Shown here: positions 48,556-59,007 of the stretch, in pieces
Layout of the letters: the number at the start of each line of letters is the position of its first letter
Position numbering within the stretch: the stretch's first letter is position 1
Assembly (NCBI RefSeq): GCF_921293095.1
Contig: NC_060252.1
Span: 41,726,881 to 41,790,880, forward strand
Direction of reading: 5' to 3'
DNA from: Ischnura elegans
Lineage: Eukaryota; Arthropoda; Insecta; Odonata; Coenagrionidae
Length of the DNA: 64,000 nt
The notes under the pieces: generated by a model
Seen by the model: only the letters and a program-made list of their open reading frames with translations
What the model was told of the DNA's origin: nothing
The model's database searches: none
Program-made: the position numbers and the translations under genes

Positions 48556-48963
48556 CAGGCATCCCCCAAGTTACGTAAGAGATGCGTTCCGGCAGACTCT
48601 GCGTAAGTCGAAATTTACGTAAGTCGAACCTTTGCGTTAGTGCTTCAGAGATTGCGATCGGCGCGGTGAAATTCTCAGCGGAGAAATGTACGGTAAATTC
48701 TCGGTGAAGTTTCATTCAATTCACTGCGATATTCATGAACTCTACCGCGTTATTCTTATGTTATTAGATACAAAATCGATAAACATTAATATAGTCTGGG
48801 AGTTGCATCTCGAGCATTGCCAATCAAAATGCGTAATATTATTCCCAGAGTTGACCGATCGCGTGGATTTGGGAAAATTAACGTAATCATTTGAAATACG
48901 GTTATTGCTTACGTAAGTACGGATTTACGTAAGTCGAGACATACGTAACCCGGGGGATGCCTG
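48556..48963. mobile_element. pogo/Tigger-like MITE with TA target duplication
   Basis: The left end CAGGCATCCCCCAAGTTACG and the inverted right end CAGGCATCCCCCGGGTTACG differ at two or three bases, and both are flanked by TA (48554-48555 and 48964-48965). TTACGTAAGTCGA-type motifs are repeated just inside both ends, in the same direction. The interior is more CpG-rich than the neighbourhood and has only short frames. The CAG ends with TA duplication fit the pogo/Tigger branch of Tc1-mariner, unlike the element at 401-1202, which has different ends. Confidence 0.85.
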
Positions 48964-48965
48964 TA

Positions 48966-51900
48966 ATTACCAAGGTTAGAGCCAGTAGAAATTTCCATGG
49001 TCAGTGGGTGAATTAAAAAAGAGGAATGTATTGGAAGATAAATGTTTACATATATGCATTGATTGATATTTTCAAATTTTTCATCAAAAGGGATAAATTT
49101 CCAAGTTCAAACAAATACGTTTTCAAGTTTGTGGCATGAATTCTCATTATTAGAGTGGAAATGTTTCAGTCCCAATGAATCCAAAAATACCTCATTCATG
49201 CCTCATTGCGTGTGCACTCTGCCCAGAGATTTCCATCAGCATCCTAACTTGTTAGAAAACACGAACAAAAAATATAACCTTTTCTAATTTAATTGATACA
49301 TGCATTTGTGCATGTTCCATTCCAGTTCACCAATGCATTCATGATTCAACTGAATAACATGTACATGTTAATGTATGGTGCGACCAGGGCTTGAGAAAAA
49401 TAAAAAATGGAGCAATCTTGATTAAAAAAGATTTAGAATCATTTGCACCGTTCTCATAATAAGAGAAATCAATTATGCCAAAATTATTTATGTTAATCCT
49501 GTAAGTCTACCCAAACAGATCACAATCATAAATGCACTAGTTCCATAATTCAAATCACATAGTAACCTTCAAATGTACATCATCTCCTGAACAGGAAATA
49601 ATTACTTTGAGGAAAAATTTTCCCATTTCAATTTTGATTGAGTATCTATAAAAACATGTGACCATTAAGATTTTATATGTACAAGAAAATTGTATCCCAA
49701 GTACTGGCTGCAGTTTCCTAGTTGGTTGTTTTGTTTATATCATCTACTGGGGCACCTTTGTATCGTGAATATATAAAAATTTTAAAGTGATGAGAAGTAT
49801 TTCTTCAATCATGAGAGATCTAGGAAATGAAATGCTTCATGAGGGGTGAATTGCCATTCTGTGAAATTATGTACATGGAGTCATCAATGTAAATAACAGA
49901 TGAAGGGTAGTAAATAAAATATTTTCCTTGTAATGAAACTTGATTTACTCATTAAAATTATTAGATTGGTCAAATCAAGACCTCCGTGGTATATAGGTAA
50001 TCTCATCAGTATTTGTATTGCTCAACTCACTTTCTTGCTTTATGCACCTCAAGTTTAGCTAACATAGCATTGTTGTTAGCTTAATGAATTGTAATTATAC
50101 AGATATATGACCATTTGCAATTACCAGTATTTAAGAAATGAATATGTACTTACAAGAAGAAAGACATGGAGTGCTTTAGCTCACAAAATAATTTTACATG
50201 ATAACTTATGCTCAGATATGTCATCAAAGTCAAAAAGGATTCACAAGACCAAGGTATTTCAGATGGTATGTAGGTAACCTTACAGCAAGCTTTGGCTAGT
50301 ACCCACTATAGGAAGCTATTTCAAGCTTGGGTACATCTAGAGAAGCTATTTCAAGCCAGCGAGATCTATATTATTCAAACTTTACTTACTGTGAGCAAGT
50401 GTGATTATTTATCTCTGGGATAAACTTTATTCTTCATTTTATAAGTTAATTTGCAATTTAGAGCATCAAGAAATTTGATATTAAATGGTACTTCAATTCC
50501 ACAATATGCCACGCAATCAAATCAAGACATCACGAGCTCATATCCTTTGTGTGCAAGCTTATGTTAAGCTAGTCCTGACTGAAGGTATGATTCATTTAAT
50601 GCTAAAAGCTTGAGAGTATGACCAGGAGGAAAATCCTTAAAAGCTTTTTAAATAGCATACCTTTTGTCTGCAAGCTTGAGCTTACAATACCATCTGATAT
50701 CTATAAATTTCATTTCCCTGTTAAGGTAAATTTTTTCATCAGTTATTTCATGAAATTTTCTGGAAACAGACATTGAAACTTACATAGCAATAATTTTTAG
50801 GTTGAGTAGCTCCATAAAACAATGTTTGTATTTTTACATCCACTCCTTCCTCTCTTATTGAGGAGAAAACTATGGATAGATAGAAGGCCAATCCATCCAC
50901 CTTGCAGAATAAAATTGAAGGCATTGCTTTCTCCAAGAATTAAGTTAAGCCTTTGAATGAATTTAAGTTCCCAAAAAAAAGTTAAATGAATTGTGATTAA
51001 TTAACCACAGTGTTAACATAACCATGTAGATTCATGGTATCCTTCTTTCAAGATGGATCAATTTATTCTTCTTTCGAATTACTTCAAAAAGTTTATTACG
51101 ATTACAGTCGTGTTCTTATGACATTAAGTTAGATAGGTGGATTTTTCAGGAAGCCTAGACTATCATGGAGTACTTGGTTATACATATTGAAATTGCAAAA
51201 CATACCAGTGCAATGACTATTTTTCATGTTTCAATGCAACAAGCACCAAATTCCCAATTTTTTGTAGCTTCTGTGATACTGACGCAAAGAAAATGGTTTG
51301 ATGCTCATGGAATCATAAAAAATTGACAAAAGCATTTACCATGTTTTGAAGAGCTTGATCCTATTGAGTAATATTGAAAATTTCCTAAACATGAAATCCA
51401 TCATAGAATGGCAAAAAAAGAAATGGTCACCGAAAAGATTTGATGAATCCTTCGTGGCAAGGATATTGGTGTGATGAAATATTATAAAAAGCCTTAGAAG
51501 CAGCCACTTGTTTCTCTGGTGGAAGGCACATCTTTGTCTTCAGAGAGCAAAAGAGGTACGAATCAAAGAAAATTCTGATTGGAATCTTTGTGCAAAAAAC
51601 TTCCTACAAGGCATATTGAAAAACTTTTCCCTGACCTAAGGAAAGGTTTTCTTATGTCCTCATTCATCTGATGAGTCGTCATGATAATTATATTTTTTTA
51701 ACAATAGTAATATATAGGGATGCACAGCATCACCCTCTCTGTAATCCTCCTGTCCCATATATCATCGAATAACACAGTACACCTGTCCACTCACTCTGTT
51801 TTTGGCTTTCACCACATTTTTTTGCAAAGCATCCTTGTGGCATTTATCATTGTGATATATTTTGTGCCCGCACTAACACTATGCTCTCAATGAACAGTTC

Positions 51901-52990
51901 TAGAAGAAGTTTTTTGTTCTACTAATACATGCCAAGGGTAGGGGAAACCTAATAATGTGAAGGGTTGAGTGGGAAGGCAGCCTCCGGTGGTCATATGGTC
52001 CCTGCAAAACGTGGCGTTGGAGTTGAACGGGATAATGAGGGAGGGAGGGTTGGGGACACTTTCTTCCTAGTGGGGCTGCAAGGCATTGCTGCTCGTACAT
52101 GACTCCCTGAAGAACTGATACCATGGTATCCTTTACCAATAGAAAGAAGATGGGAATGAATGGTGAACATAGGACACAGAGGTTCAAAATTGTACATTAA
52201 TGCATATCATCAATAACCATAACTGGTGCCAGATTCTATTTCATGTTTGTTAGAGTAACACCACCAGATCATAACGAAAGCAGATCAGAAATTGATAACC
52301 AATGCTCCAAGCTTTAATATTCCTTTCAATGAGTAATATTAGTGAACTCTAGTTAAGGCCATGATTAAAAAAATGGAAGTATGCAAGCAATATATGGTAT
52401 TTTACAATGATGTTACGGCATTCTGAAGAAACATAATCATGCCTCTAGTTATCTTAAGTGACGAAGAAGAATGCTTAAATGTGTAACTTCTTCCATTAAG
52501 GTATATTCTAAAACTCCTCTATTTTTTCATAAATCTGAGCTTTTGAGGCTATTAAGTATGACTGTCCCTTATTTCATTCATTATATTTTTGACTTAAAAA
52601 TAAGGATATATATTCATGACTTTTTATGGATGTTATTAATTATGTTAACATAGGATTTCCAAAGTATGTACTTTTATCTTACCTACTTACCAGCATAATG
52701 TGAACATCTAACACATTAAACATAACATGATTAATCATAACCTAATCAGACTTGCAGACAACATACCTGTCTCAGTCCAGGCATGCCTCAGTCCATCTCC
52801 ATGGATATCTGCACCACTCCAATATGAGCCATCCAACTACATTCCTTTCATGCCTTCCATTCTGGATAAAGGAGGGTGGATGATGGAGAAGCAAAAGAAA
52901 CCGACAACGAGACAACGCCACCGTGAGAGTTGAGTAGAACCCACCGGCTCTCGCCCCATTAGAAGCGAGGGAGCACCAACCCTATGGGGG
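48966..52990. other. Unannotated DNA, including the probable TRP-gamma 3' UTR
   Basis: The part immediately below 52990 must hold the 3' UTR of the minus-strand channel transcript. ATTAAA on the minus strand at 52318-52313 is a possible polyadenylation signal about 670 bases after the stop. No canonical AATAAA was seen nearer. The rest is AT-rich without recognised content. Confidence 0.45.
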
Positions 52991-53777
52991 TCACAGCCAT
53001 CCAGCGGACATCCTATAACCCCCCACCGGCTGCACCCCTGGTATGTTCGGCTGCACCACAGTCCCATTCCGTGACTTGGGGAGCATCTGAGCCTGGACCT
53101 CCCCAGGGGACTGCCCCTCCTCACCGGGGGACGGGGTGGGGGTTGCTGAGGAAGTCATCCCCCCTGGAGAGGTCTGCAGAACTGGGGGAGGTGCAGGGGG
53201 TGGCTGAACCACAGGGTGCAACTTTTCTTCCTCCAGCCTCCTGGCGTGCGTGCCGCTGAGCCGCCTCCGTGCCTGGGTGGCTGGCACCACACCTTCCGGA
53301 AGCTCTGCAGTCCTCGTCGGCACACTGGAGGCCCGCTGGAGGTTGGTCGCTCCCGACCCGCCCTCACCTCGGCCCACGGCAGCCTCAGCGGAGCTCTGCC
53401 TCTCCCCTCGAAACCGGAAGCGGACAGGATGAGCGAGGGCGGAGAAGGAGAAAGTCTTGCCCCCACCACCACTCCCGTCCTTCCCCCCACGCTTCCGGAA
53501 GTAGTGGTGCTTGAGTCGCAGGGTGGCCACTTTCCCTCGCGGGTGCGCTGCGGGTTCCTCCGACTCTGACGAGGATGACCTCCCGTCTTCGCCCCTCTCC
53601 CCACATTCATCCTCCTCCTCCTCCGTGGGCAGTGTCCTTGGCGTCTGGATGCGGCGCGGAGGGCTCCCACACACCGAATCCTCAGAACGGCTGCGGCCCA
53701 CGAGCCGACGCACCCGGCCGCTGCCCTTTGCCGCCTCGATGATGGTGCCCCATCGCCTCTTGGACCGCCTGGAGCCC
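52991..53777 (-). CDS. Trpgamma: TRP-gamma channel, last coding exon (cytoplasmic tail)
   Basis: The exon starts after an AG acceptor (ctcctgctcgcag) at 53777 and runs in one frame for 261 codons to TGA at 52991-52993. It encodes the distal cytoplasmic tail of a TRPC-type cation channel. The first 35 residues, SRRSKRRWGTIIEAAKGSG then RLVGRSRSEDSV, match the conserved tail block I recall from insect TRP-gamma. Then come an acidic stretch (EEEEDE), a serine/glutamate cluster, a basic glycine-rich segment (FRKRGGKDGSGGGGK), a proline-rich run (PPPAPPP) and a final GWL. Much of it is low-complexity and probably disordered. GC content is far above the flanks, as expected for coding DNA here. Phase requires two bases from the previous exon. 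Confidence in TRP family is high, in the TRP-gamma paralogue moderate. Confidence 0.87.
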
Positions 53778-54334
53778 CTGCGAGCAGGAGCCCATTTAGC
53801 ACAAGTACCATTATATGAAAGAATGCATTGCCATGATTATTGATAATACTTTAACTGTGTGGGATATAGTGGTAGCTTGTCTGGTGTTTTTTAGTGAAGT
53901 GTCACTTCACCTTTATTTCAAGAGAATATATATGAGAATTTCAGTTCATAATAATTTGGAAAAATCATGAATTTATATGAAGTTTTTCATGCGCACCATT
54001 CATAAAACTATGAAGAAACTGGAAGTGTAATGTTATTGCAGGATGCTAACATATGCATTCATCAACACTTTTCAAGTCCCTTTGGTAAGTGAAGGGCCCA
54101 GTTCCACCACTTTATTCACAATTAGGAGTGAGGAATGACAAGGGAAAGAAGAGTATGTGCTTGTATATCAATATTTAAAATATTACTTCATTCATTCACA
54201 TGACGTCTTAAGCAAAAACATACAAACAAATCCACAGGTAAGGAAAGAAATAGATAGTAACATTTAATAGAAAAATGATGAGGAAAATGGTGCTGTGGTA
54301 GATGGAAAATGCCAGAAATCAGAGAGTAAAAATG

Positions 54335-54411
54335 TGGCCTGACTGGGACTCAAACCCAGAACCTCCCGCTTGCTGGCCGGGTGCTCAACCAATTGCACTA
54401 TTGGGACGGTT
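54335..54411 (-). repeat. tRNA-Ala-like sequence, SINE head or tRNA pseudogene
   Basis: On the minus strand TAGTGCAATTGGTTGAGCAC gives a good A box and D-arm (GTGC/GCAC). The anticodon-like loop CCAGCAA would read AGC, and CTGGGTTTGAGTCCCAG is a perfect T arm and B box. The putative acceptor strands GTCCCAA and TCAGGCC pair at only about four of seven positions, so a working tRNA is unlikely. It lies inside a TRP-gamma intron and in the same direction as that gene. Confidence 0.65.
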
Positions 54412-54777
54412 AGATTTACCATGATTTTGGTGGGGGTTTATACACAGCATAATTTAGTTCAGTTTCTACATTTATAACACAAAACATTACATGAAAATAT
54501 GTACATAGTATCGTGTGTTTGGTTAAGAAGCATCTTTAGCTGGCAAGGCTACCACCAGCTAGGTGGCATAATTTTCTTAGCACTTATCTTGAACTTTCTC
54601 TAAATTACTTACAATGAACTTTCTCACAGTTCATGATATGCCACTCCCACTAGCATTGCCAGTGGTCTGGCAGCTTGTTTGCATTCTTCCACGGGCAACA
54701 TATAAATTTGTGGATATTTCCTACGACAACAACCATGCCCTCACGTTTTAAGATAATTAGTTAAGATAATTTATCAA

Positions 54778-54913
54778 TTGTGCGAAAAATCCACAGAGAA
54801 AAAAATCATTCGCCTTGACCGGGTGAATGATTTTTTCTCTGTGGATTTTTCGCACAATTGTGCATTGCGGGTGACTCCCGTAAAAGTTATCACCGTGGCT
54901 AGTCCCGGTATAC
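54778..54913 (-). mobile_element. SINE-like insertion with long hairpin and about 16-bp target duplication
   Basis: TTAAGATAATTTATCAA (54761-54777) and TTAAATAATTTATCAA (54914-54929) flank the insert and differ by one indel, a duplication length typical of LINE-driven target-primed insertion. Read on the minus strand, the insert begins 'gtataccgggactagccacg', has a possible Pol III-like stretch 'gggagtcacccgc', and then a near-perfect hairpin. The hairpin arms, 54775-54811 and 54825-54860, are complementary over 36 pairs with one extra A and a 13-base loop. It lies inside a TRP-gamma intron. The family name is unknown to me. Confidence 0.75.
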
Positions 54914-55568
54914 TTAAATAATTTATCAAGATAATTAGTGATTTTCTGAATGAATATGAGGGATTCAAAGATGAAGTCAAATTGCCAAGCATCACTGCTG
55001 CTATATGATCTGCACTTGATAGTAACTGCTAAATAATATGATTCAGTGCCATAAACTTCAAGATAAACTTCAGAAATATAATTCAATTGTTCGATCCTGC
55101 ATTCTTCTTTCTCAGTATGACCAAAAAGACATGTACATATGTCAGTATAGCAGCCCCTTCTGCTACACTTTCTTACCAGATGAAGACAAAACTGATGCCA
55201 CAAGGAATCATATGTTTTGTGCATCATTTAAGACAGTGGTCAAACCCAAATCACAAAAAACTGATAATTTTTTTAAACTTATTGATTTTTTAACCATCTT
55301 ATCCTTTCATTCTCCTGAAAGGGAGCTGAAGTTAAATAATCAAAAGCCATTAATTTCTCAGAGGAAAAATTTCCATTCACTGAATAAAAACAACTGTTGA
55401 CAAGATCCCATTTTTAAGCCATAAAATTTTTACGATGATAGCATTACTAAGCAATAGGAAATACATGAGGAAAAAAAGACAAAATATAACCAGTAAAGTG
55501 GGACTACTGTATGCTCTTGCAAGCTCTTGTATCTCTAGGAACAAGAAACAGTTCAAGAGAAGAGACAT

Positions 55569-55774
55569 TCAATGAATGCAGTCCTGCCTTCTGCTTTCTT
55601 CTTCCTCAAGTGCGGCGGCCAGCGCCGCTGCAGATGCAGCTGTCGGAGGACTTGGGAACTGCGAGTCATGGGTGGAGTCCGCCAAGGCATTGTTCGAGGC
55701 CCCAGGAGGTGGAGCAATGTTAAAGCCCTTCATTAGCCTTCGTTCCTTTTGCCTATTCTTCTTCCCGCCAGCAC
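55569..55774 (-). CDS. Trpgamma: TRP-gamma channel, penultimate visible coding exon
   Basis: An AG acceptor (attcatttcag) precedes GTGCTGGCGGG at 55774. Two bases complete the Gly codon left by the 56442 exon. The frame gives AGGKKNRQKERRLMKGFNIA, then PPPGASNNALADSTHDSQF, an alanine-rich run and EEEESRRQ. KKNRQKERRLMKGFNIAP is a conserved basic segment of the insect TRP-gamma tail and a plausible calmodulin- or lipid-binding stretch (inference). The frame then meets TGA at 55571-55569 after DCIH. To join the last exon a donor must leave two codon bases. The only candidates I see are a weak GT at 55659-55658 and a GC-type donor at 55587-55586. Either the exon ends there, an exon is missed, or this is an alternative 3' end. 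The low-coordinate limit is therefore open. Confidence 0.82.
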
Positions 55775-56441
55775 CTGAAATGAATGATTCTTAGAGTTAT
55801 CTCAGTTCACTCAGTAAAATCATAAGTTCCGTAAAATTTTAGCGTTGACAATTGAAAAAATCCACCTATTTACCATCCATGATATGAATGAATCCATCTA
55901 TGATATCAGCTGTTTTCCAATAAATTTCCAAAAGCTATAAAGTAATCCTACACAATTTTGGGAATCCAGCTATGGAAAAATAGTTACCATAAGCTCACTA
56001 TTCGATAACATACTTTCTATTCAGAAGTGGTGAATTGATTGAAATTTAGCAGAAGTTAATTCACAGTTCAAATCTCAATTTTCAAATTGGTTTCATCGAT
56101 GTGCAATGCAACATTGAAATTCCAGACTTTTAATGTAATTCCAGGAAAAATATTTTTCATCAGCATAAAGTCAGAACACTTATTAGTATTCTAAATATAG
56201 AGATACTAGGACTAATTATGATGGCAAGAATTGAAGAGGCTATAATGACCTAAGTTGAAAAAATCCTTTCCCAATTTATATTGAAACCCTTCAATCATAT
56301 CTGAGGAGAATATAATATCATAAAAATAATTTACATATACCCATTTTACTCACACAAATGAGAAATGCAAACCCAAAATTAAAAAAAGTAGAACCTATGC
56401 CCCATGATTTGATGTAAATAAAAATATAATGGATTATTTAC
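55775..56441 (-). other. TRP-gamma intron
   Basis: A 667-bp AT-rich intron with GTAAAT donor and CAG acceptor, phase 1. No repeats recognised inside. Confidence 0.85.
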
Positions 56442-56628
56442 CTTGGCCACCATGCCCAGCTGCCGTGGAGGTGTTCATTCCAGAGTTCTTAAGGATTTCT
56501 ATGAGCTCGCAACGGAAAGCTGAAATATCCTGCTTGATTTCGTTGACATCATCTTCTGTCACCCCTTGGCTCTCTGCTTTTCGTTGTTCAACCGTGACGT
56601 AACGCCGGACCAAGTTGCGCATTATGCT
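56442..56628 (-). CDS. Trpgamma: TRP-gamma channel, conserved tail exon
   Basis: A 187-nt exon between acceptor ttgcacag and donor GTAAAT, phase 0 at the start and one base left at the end. It encodes SIMRNLVRRYVTVEQRKAES, then QGVTEDDVNEIKQDISAFR and CELIEILKNSGMNTSTAAG. This is among the best-conserved parts of the cytoplasmic tail of Drosophila TRP, TRPL and TRP-gamma, a largely helical region after the pore and TRP box that contributes to subunit assembly in TRPC channels (family knowledge). The exact wording is closest to TRP-gamma as I remember it. No stop or frameshift is present, so the gene looks functional. Confidence 0.93.
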
Positions 56629-58965
56629 CTGTGCAAGCAGTAATTATTTTTTTAAACAAATTCGTTACATTTTTCAAGCTATCATTACCAAAAATATATG
56701 CGAAAAGGGAGAAAAGAGACAGAAAGAGAGGAAGAGAGTGAATGGATTTTACTTAGGCATGTACACGTAAACAAAATGGTGATGAGAGAGAAAGGTTCAG
56801 GGCAAATGATGGGAATCATCGTTATAACAAGCGTGCAGGCTCTCACAACATAACAAAAGTTTTGCTGCCAATTGCACTGCACAAGTATTTTTAGAATTTA
56901 AAAAAATTTTACGCTGGTACATACATAGATTGGAAGAAAAAGTTACAGCATCTAGAAAAGCTTTATTTTAGCTGAAGCCTAGGTTTTAGCATCAAATTTA
57001 ATTGATCAAAAATTATAATGAAGACAATATCAATGTTTAATAATGTAGCACGAGCATATAACCATCACTTTTTGGGTTTTTTATATACTACATGATTGAT
57101 GCTACCGTACCAAAACACAATAGGAAAATAGCATTATGAAACTAGATTAATGATCATTTCCATGCATTATATCTCTTACGCCAAATGAATAAAGAGTATG
57201 AATAAGGAATAAAGATGTCCTCAGAACTAAATTCATGAGATAAAGTCAGGTTATTAAGTAATTATTAAATAATGGAGTATCTTTGTTTAATTGAGTATCA
57301 AAAAAACTATTAAAAAGCACCTAACTAATGATTAGCTTCATATTCTTTGTACTATTGCCATAAAAAACATGAAAAGTTATAGAACATATGGTGAAATTGT
57401 TAAGCCCATGCGTAATTAAAAATTGTAAAGGGATATCAAAAGTACATTTAAGGTACATACACAAACAGTGGCAGCAAGACTACAAATAAAGGTGTAAAGA
57501 CAACATCTCATACAAAACATCTACACAGGGATTTATTTTTCAACTAAAAAATATGATACTTTTGCTAAATACTAAATCACTAAAAATGACATTTTTAAAC
57601 TTGAATTTCTCATAGAAAAACTATCTTTCCAGAGAAAGAAAAGTATTTTCATTTTTAACATAATCAGGTAGATATTTGATTTTTTTAAACACAGCTTCAT
57701 TCTTTTTTCAGGTATGCTTGCATTTGCATTTTCTGTCTTAAAACCAGCCGAAATGACTTTCATAACCTAAACCTACACTATGAGCACCAATGCAAAGCCT
57801 CAAAGGCATGGACCCTAAGGCTAATAGGAGAAAACTTCGATACATCGGTCACTATCAGCACCTTAACTTGGCTGAAAATTCTGTAGGACACCAGATTGTT
57901 ATTTAAACTGGGTAATGATAAATTGGAGGGAAAAGGAGGGATGAGGAAACCCTTCTTTTTTACCTTGATGAAAAAGAGGCTTTCATACCATATAATCAGC
58001 AAATTATATTGATTAATAACATGGGTTGAAATCAGGATGGAAATCTTTGCATTTTTTAGGGGAATCATCGATCGCATTACGAAATACTAAAGATTTGTGA
58101 CATGATAACTTCTTTCAGTCTCATGTTCAAAAAAGTAATCCACTTTCACAAAAATTTTCTCTGCAAGATGCATGTGGTTAAGTATCACACAATTAATGCT
58201 CTTCATTTTCCATAAATATTCTCAATTTTCAGTCAGTAGCTAGCCAGGATATTAATTAAACCTTGGAAAATGAGCTCAACTGTGTTAATAAATAGTCTAT
58301 AAGATTTGTTCAACCAGATTTTCAAATGACAAATAAGAAATCTGTGACAATACCAGTTCCAAGCTGATGAAAGTCGTAGAGAGAACTCACAGAGCACTCA
58401 ATGAAGAGACTGGCTACTAAAAGTATTTATTGCCTCGCAAATGAGATAAATCTCAAAACAATGACCAAAGTCAATTTTAAAGTTTCCTTAGCAGCTTCCA
58501 CTGGGCACCATATCAATCATCATGGATAGATTATTAAGTATTTTTCCTTCACCAGCTATCTAATTTGTTATGCCTCTATTTTGTAGAAGAGGCAACCAAT
58601 AAGGACCAAATTTCTTTTCTCAAAGGAATAGAATTGAAAAGTTATGGTGATAACAGATTATATCTTTACAAATATAGTTTTGGTAAACGGCCCTCCATTA
58701 AATATTTTTTCTGAGAAATTTCAGTTGCTCTGTCAAAAGCAACCCAAGTAGTGATTTTTTGTGAATAAATTTATATCCACAGTGAGAGACAACTCATATA
58801 GTGGCATATAGTTATCTATTTTAATATTCATGAGTGAACGATTCACCCACAAAGAAATGAGTAAAGCAAATCAAACTTGATTTACTTTTTGGCTACAAAA
58901 TTCTGAAAACTTTGAAAATGCCTGCCTCGACTGAGCCATTATTGCACCAACTTATGCTTACTCAC
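56629..58965 (-). other. TRP-gamma intron
   Basis: A 2.3-kb AT-rich intron with GTGAGT donor and CAG acceptor, phase 0. No transposon or RNA recognised inside. Confidence 0.8.
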
Positions 58966-59007
58966 CTGATACCGGAAGTCCCTCTCGCTGGCTTGTTTCA
59001 CCTTCCG
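58966..59007 (-). CDS. Trpgamma: TRP-gamma channel, 42-nt exon
   Basis: A pyrimidine-rich acceptor (ctctgctttcttccag) and a strong donor (CAG|GTGAGT) bound 14 codons, RKVKQASERDFRYQ, which join in phase 0 to SIMRNLVRRY of the next exon. Basic residues followed by ERDFRYQ just before MRNLVRRY are what is expected in the tail of TRP/TRP-gamma channels. An ATG in frame further upstream (at about 59068) gives an open frame, but the sequence between is better read as intron with polypyrimidine tract. An alternative first exon starting there cannot be excluded. Exons for the transmembrane part lie beyond the window. Confidence 0.75.

Larger units (their letters stand above)
53778..55568 (-). other. 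TRP-gamma intron between the last two visible exons
   Basis: About 1.8 kb of AT-rich DNA containing two SINE-like sequences (54335-54411 and 54778-54913). A small coding exon could be hidden here, because the two flanking exons do not join through an obvious canonical donor. Confidence 0.6.

Noticed and set aside
53155-53843. Several long frames on both strands over the last TRP-gamma exon
   Set aside because: Shadows of a GC-rich exon. Only the frame that continues SRRSKRRWGTIIEAAK to GWL has family similarity and correct splice phase.
54335-54411. Functional tRNA-Ala gene
   Set aside because: D and T arms are good, but the acceptor strands pair poorly and position 33 of the anticodon loop is not T.
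54757-55227. 156-codon minus-strand frame
   Set aside because: It runs through the SINE-like hairpin (54778-54913) and its residues resemble nothing. It is an intronic chance frame.
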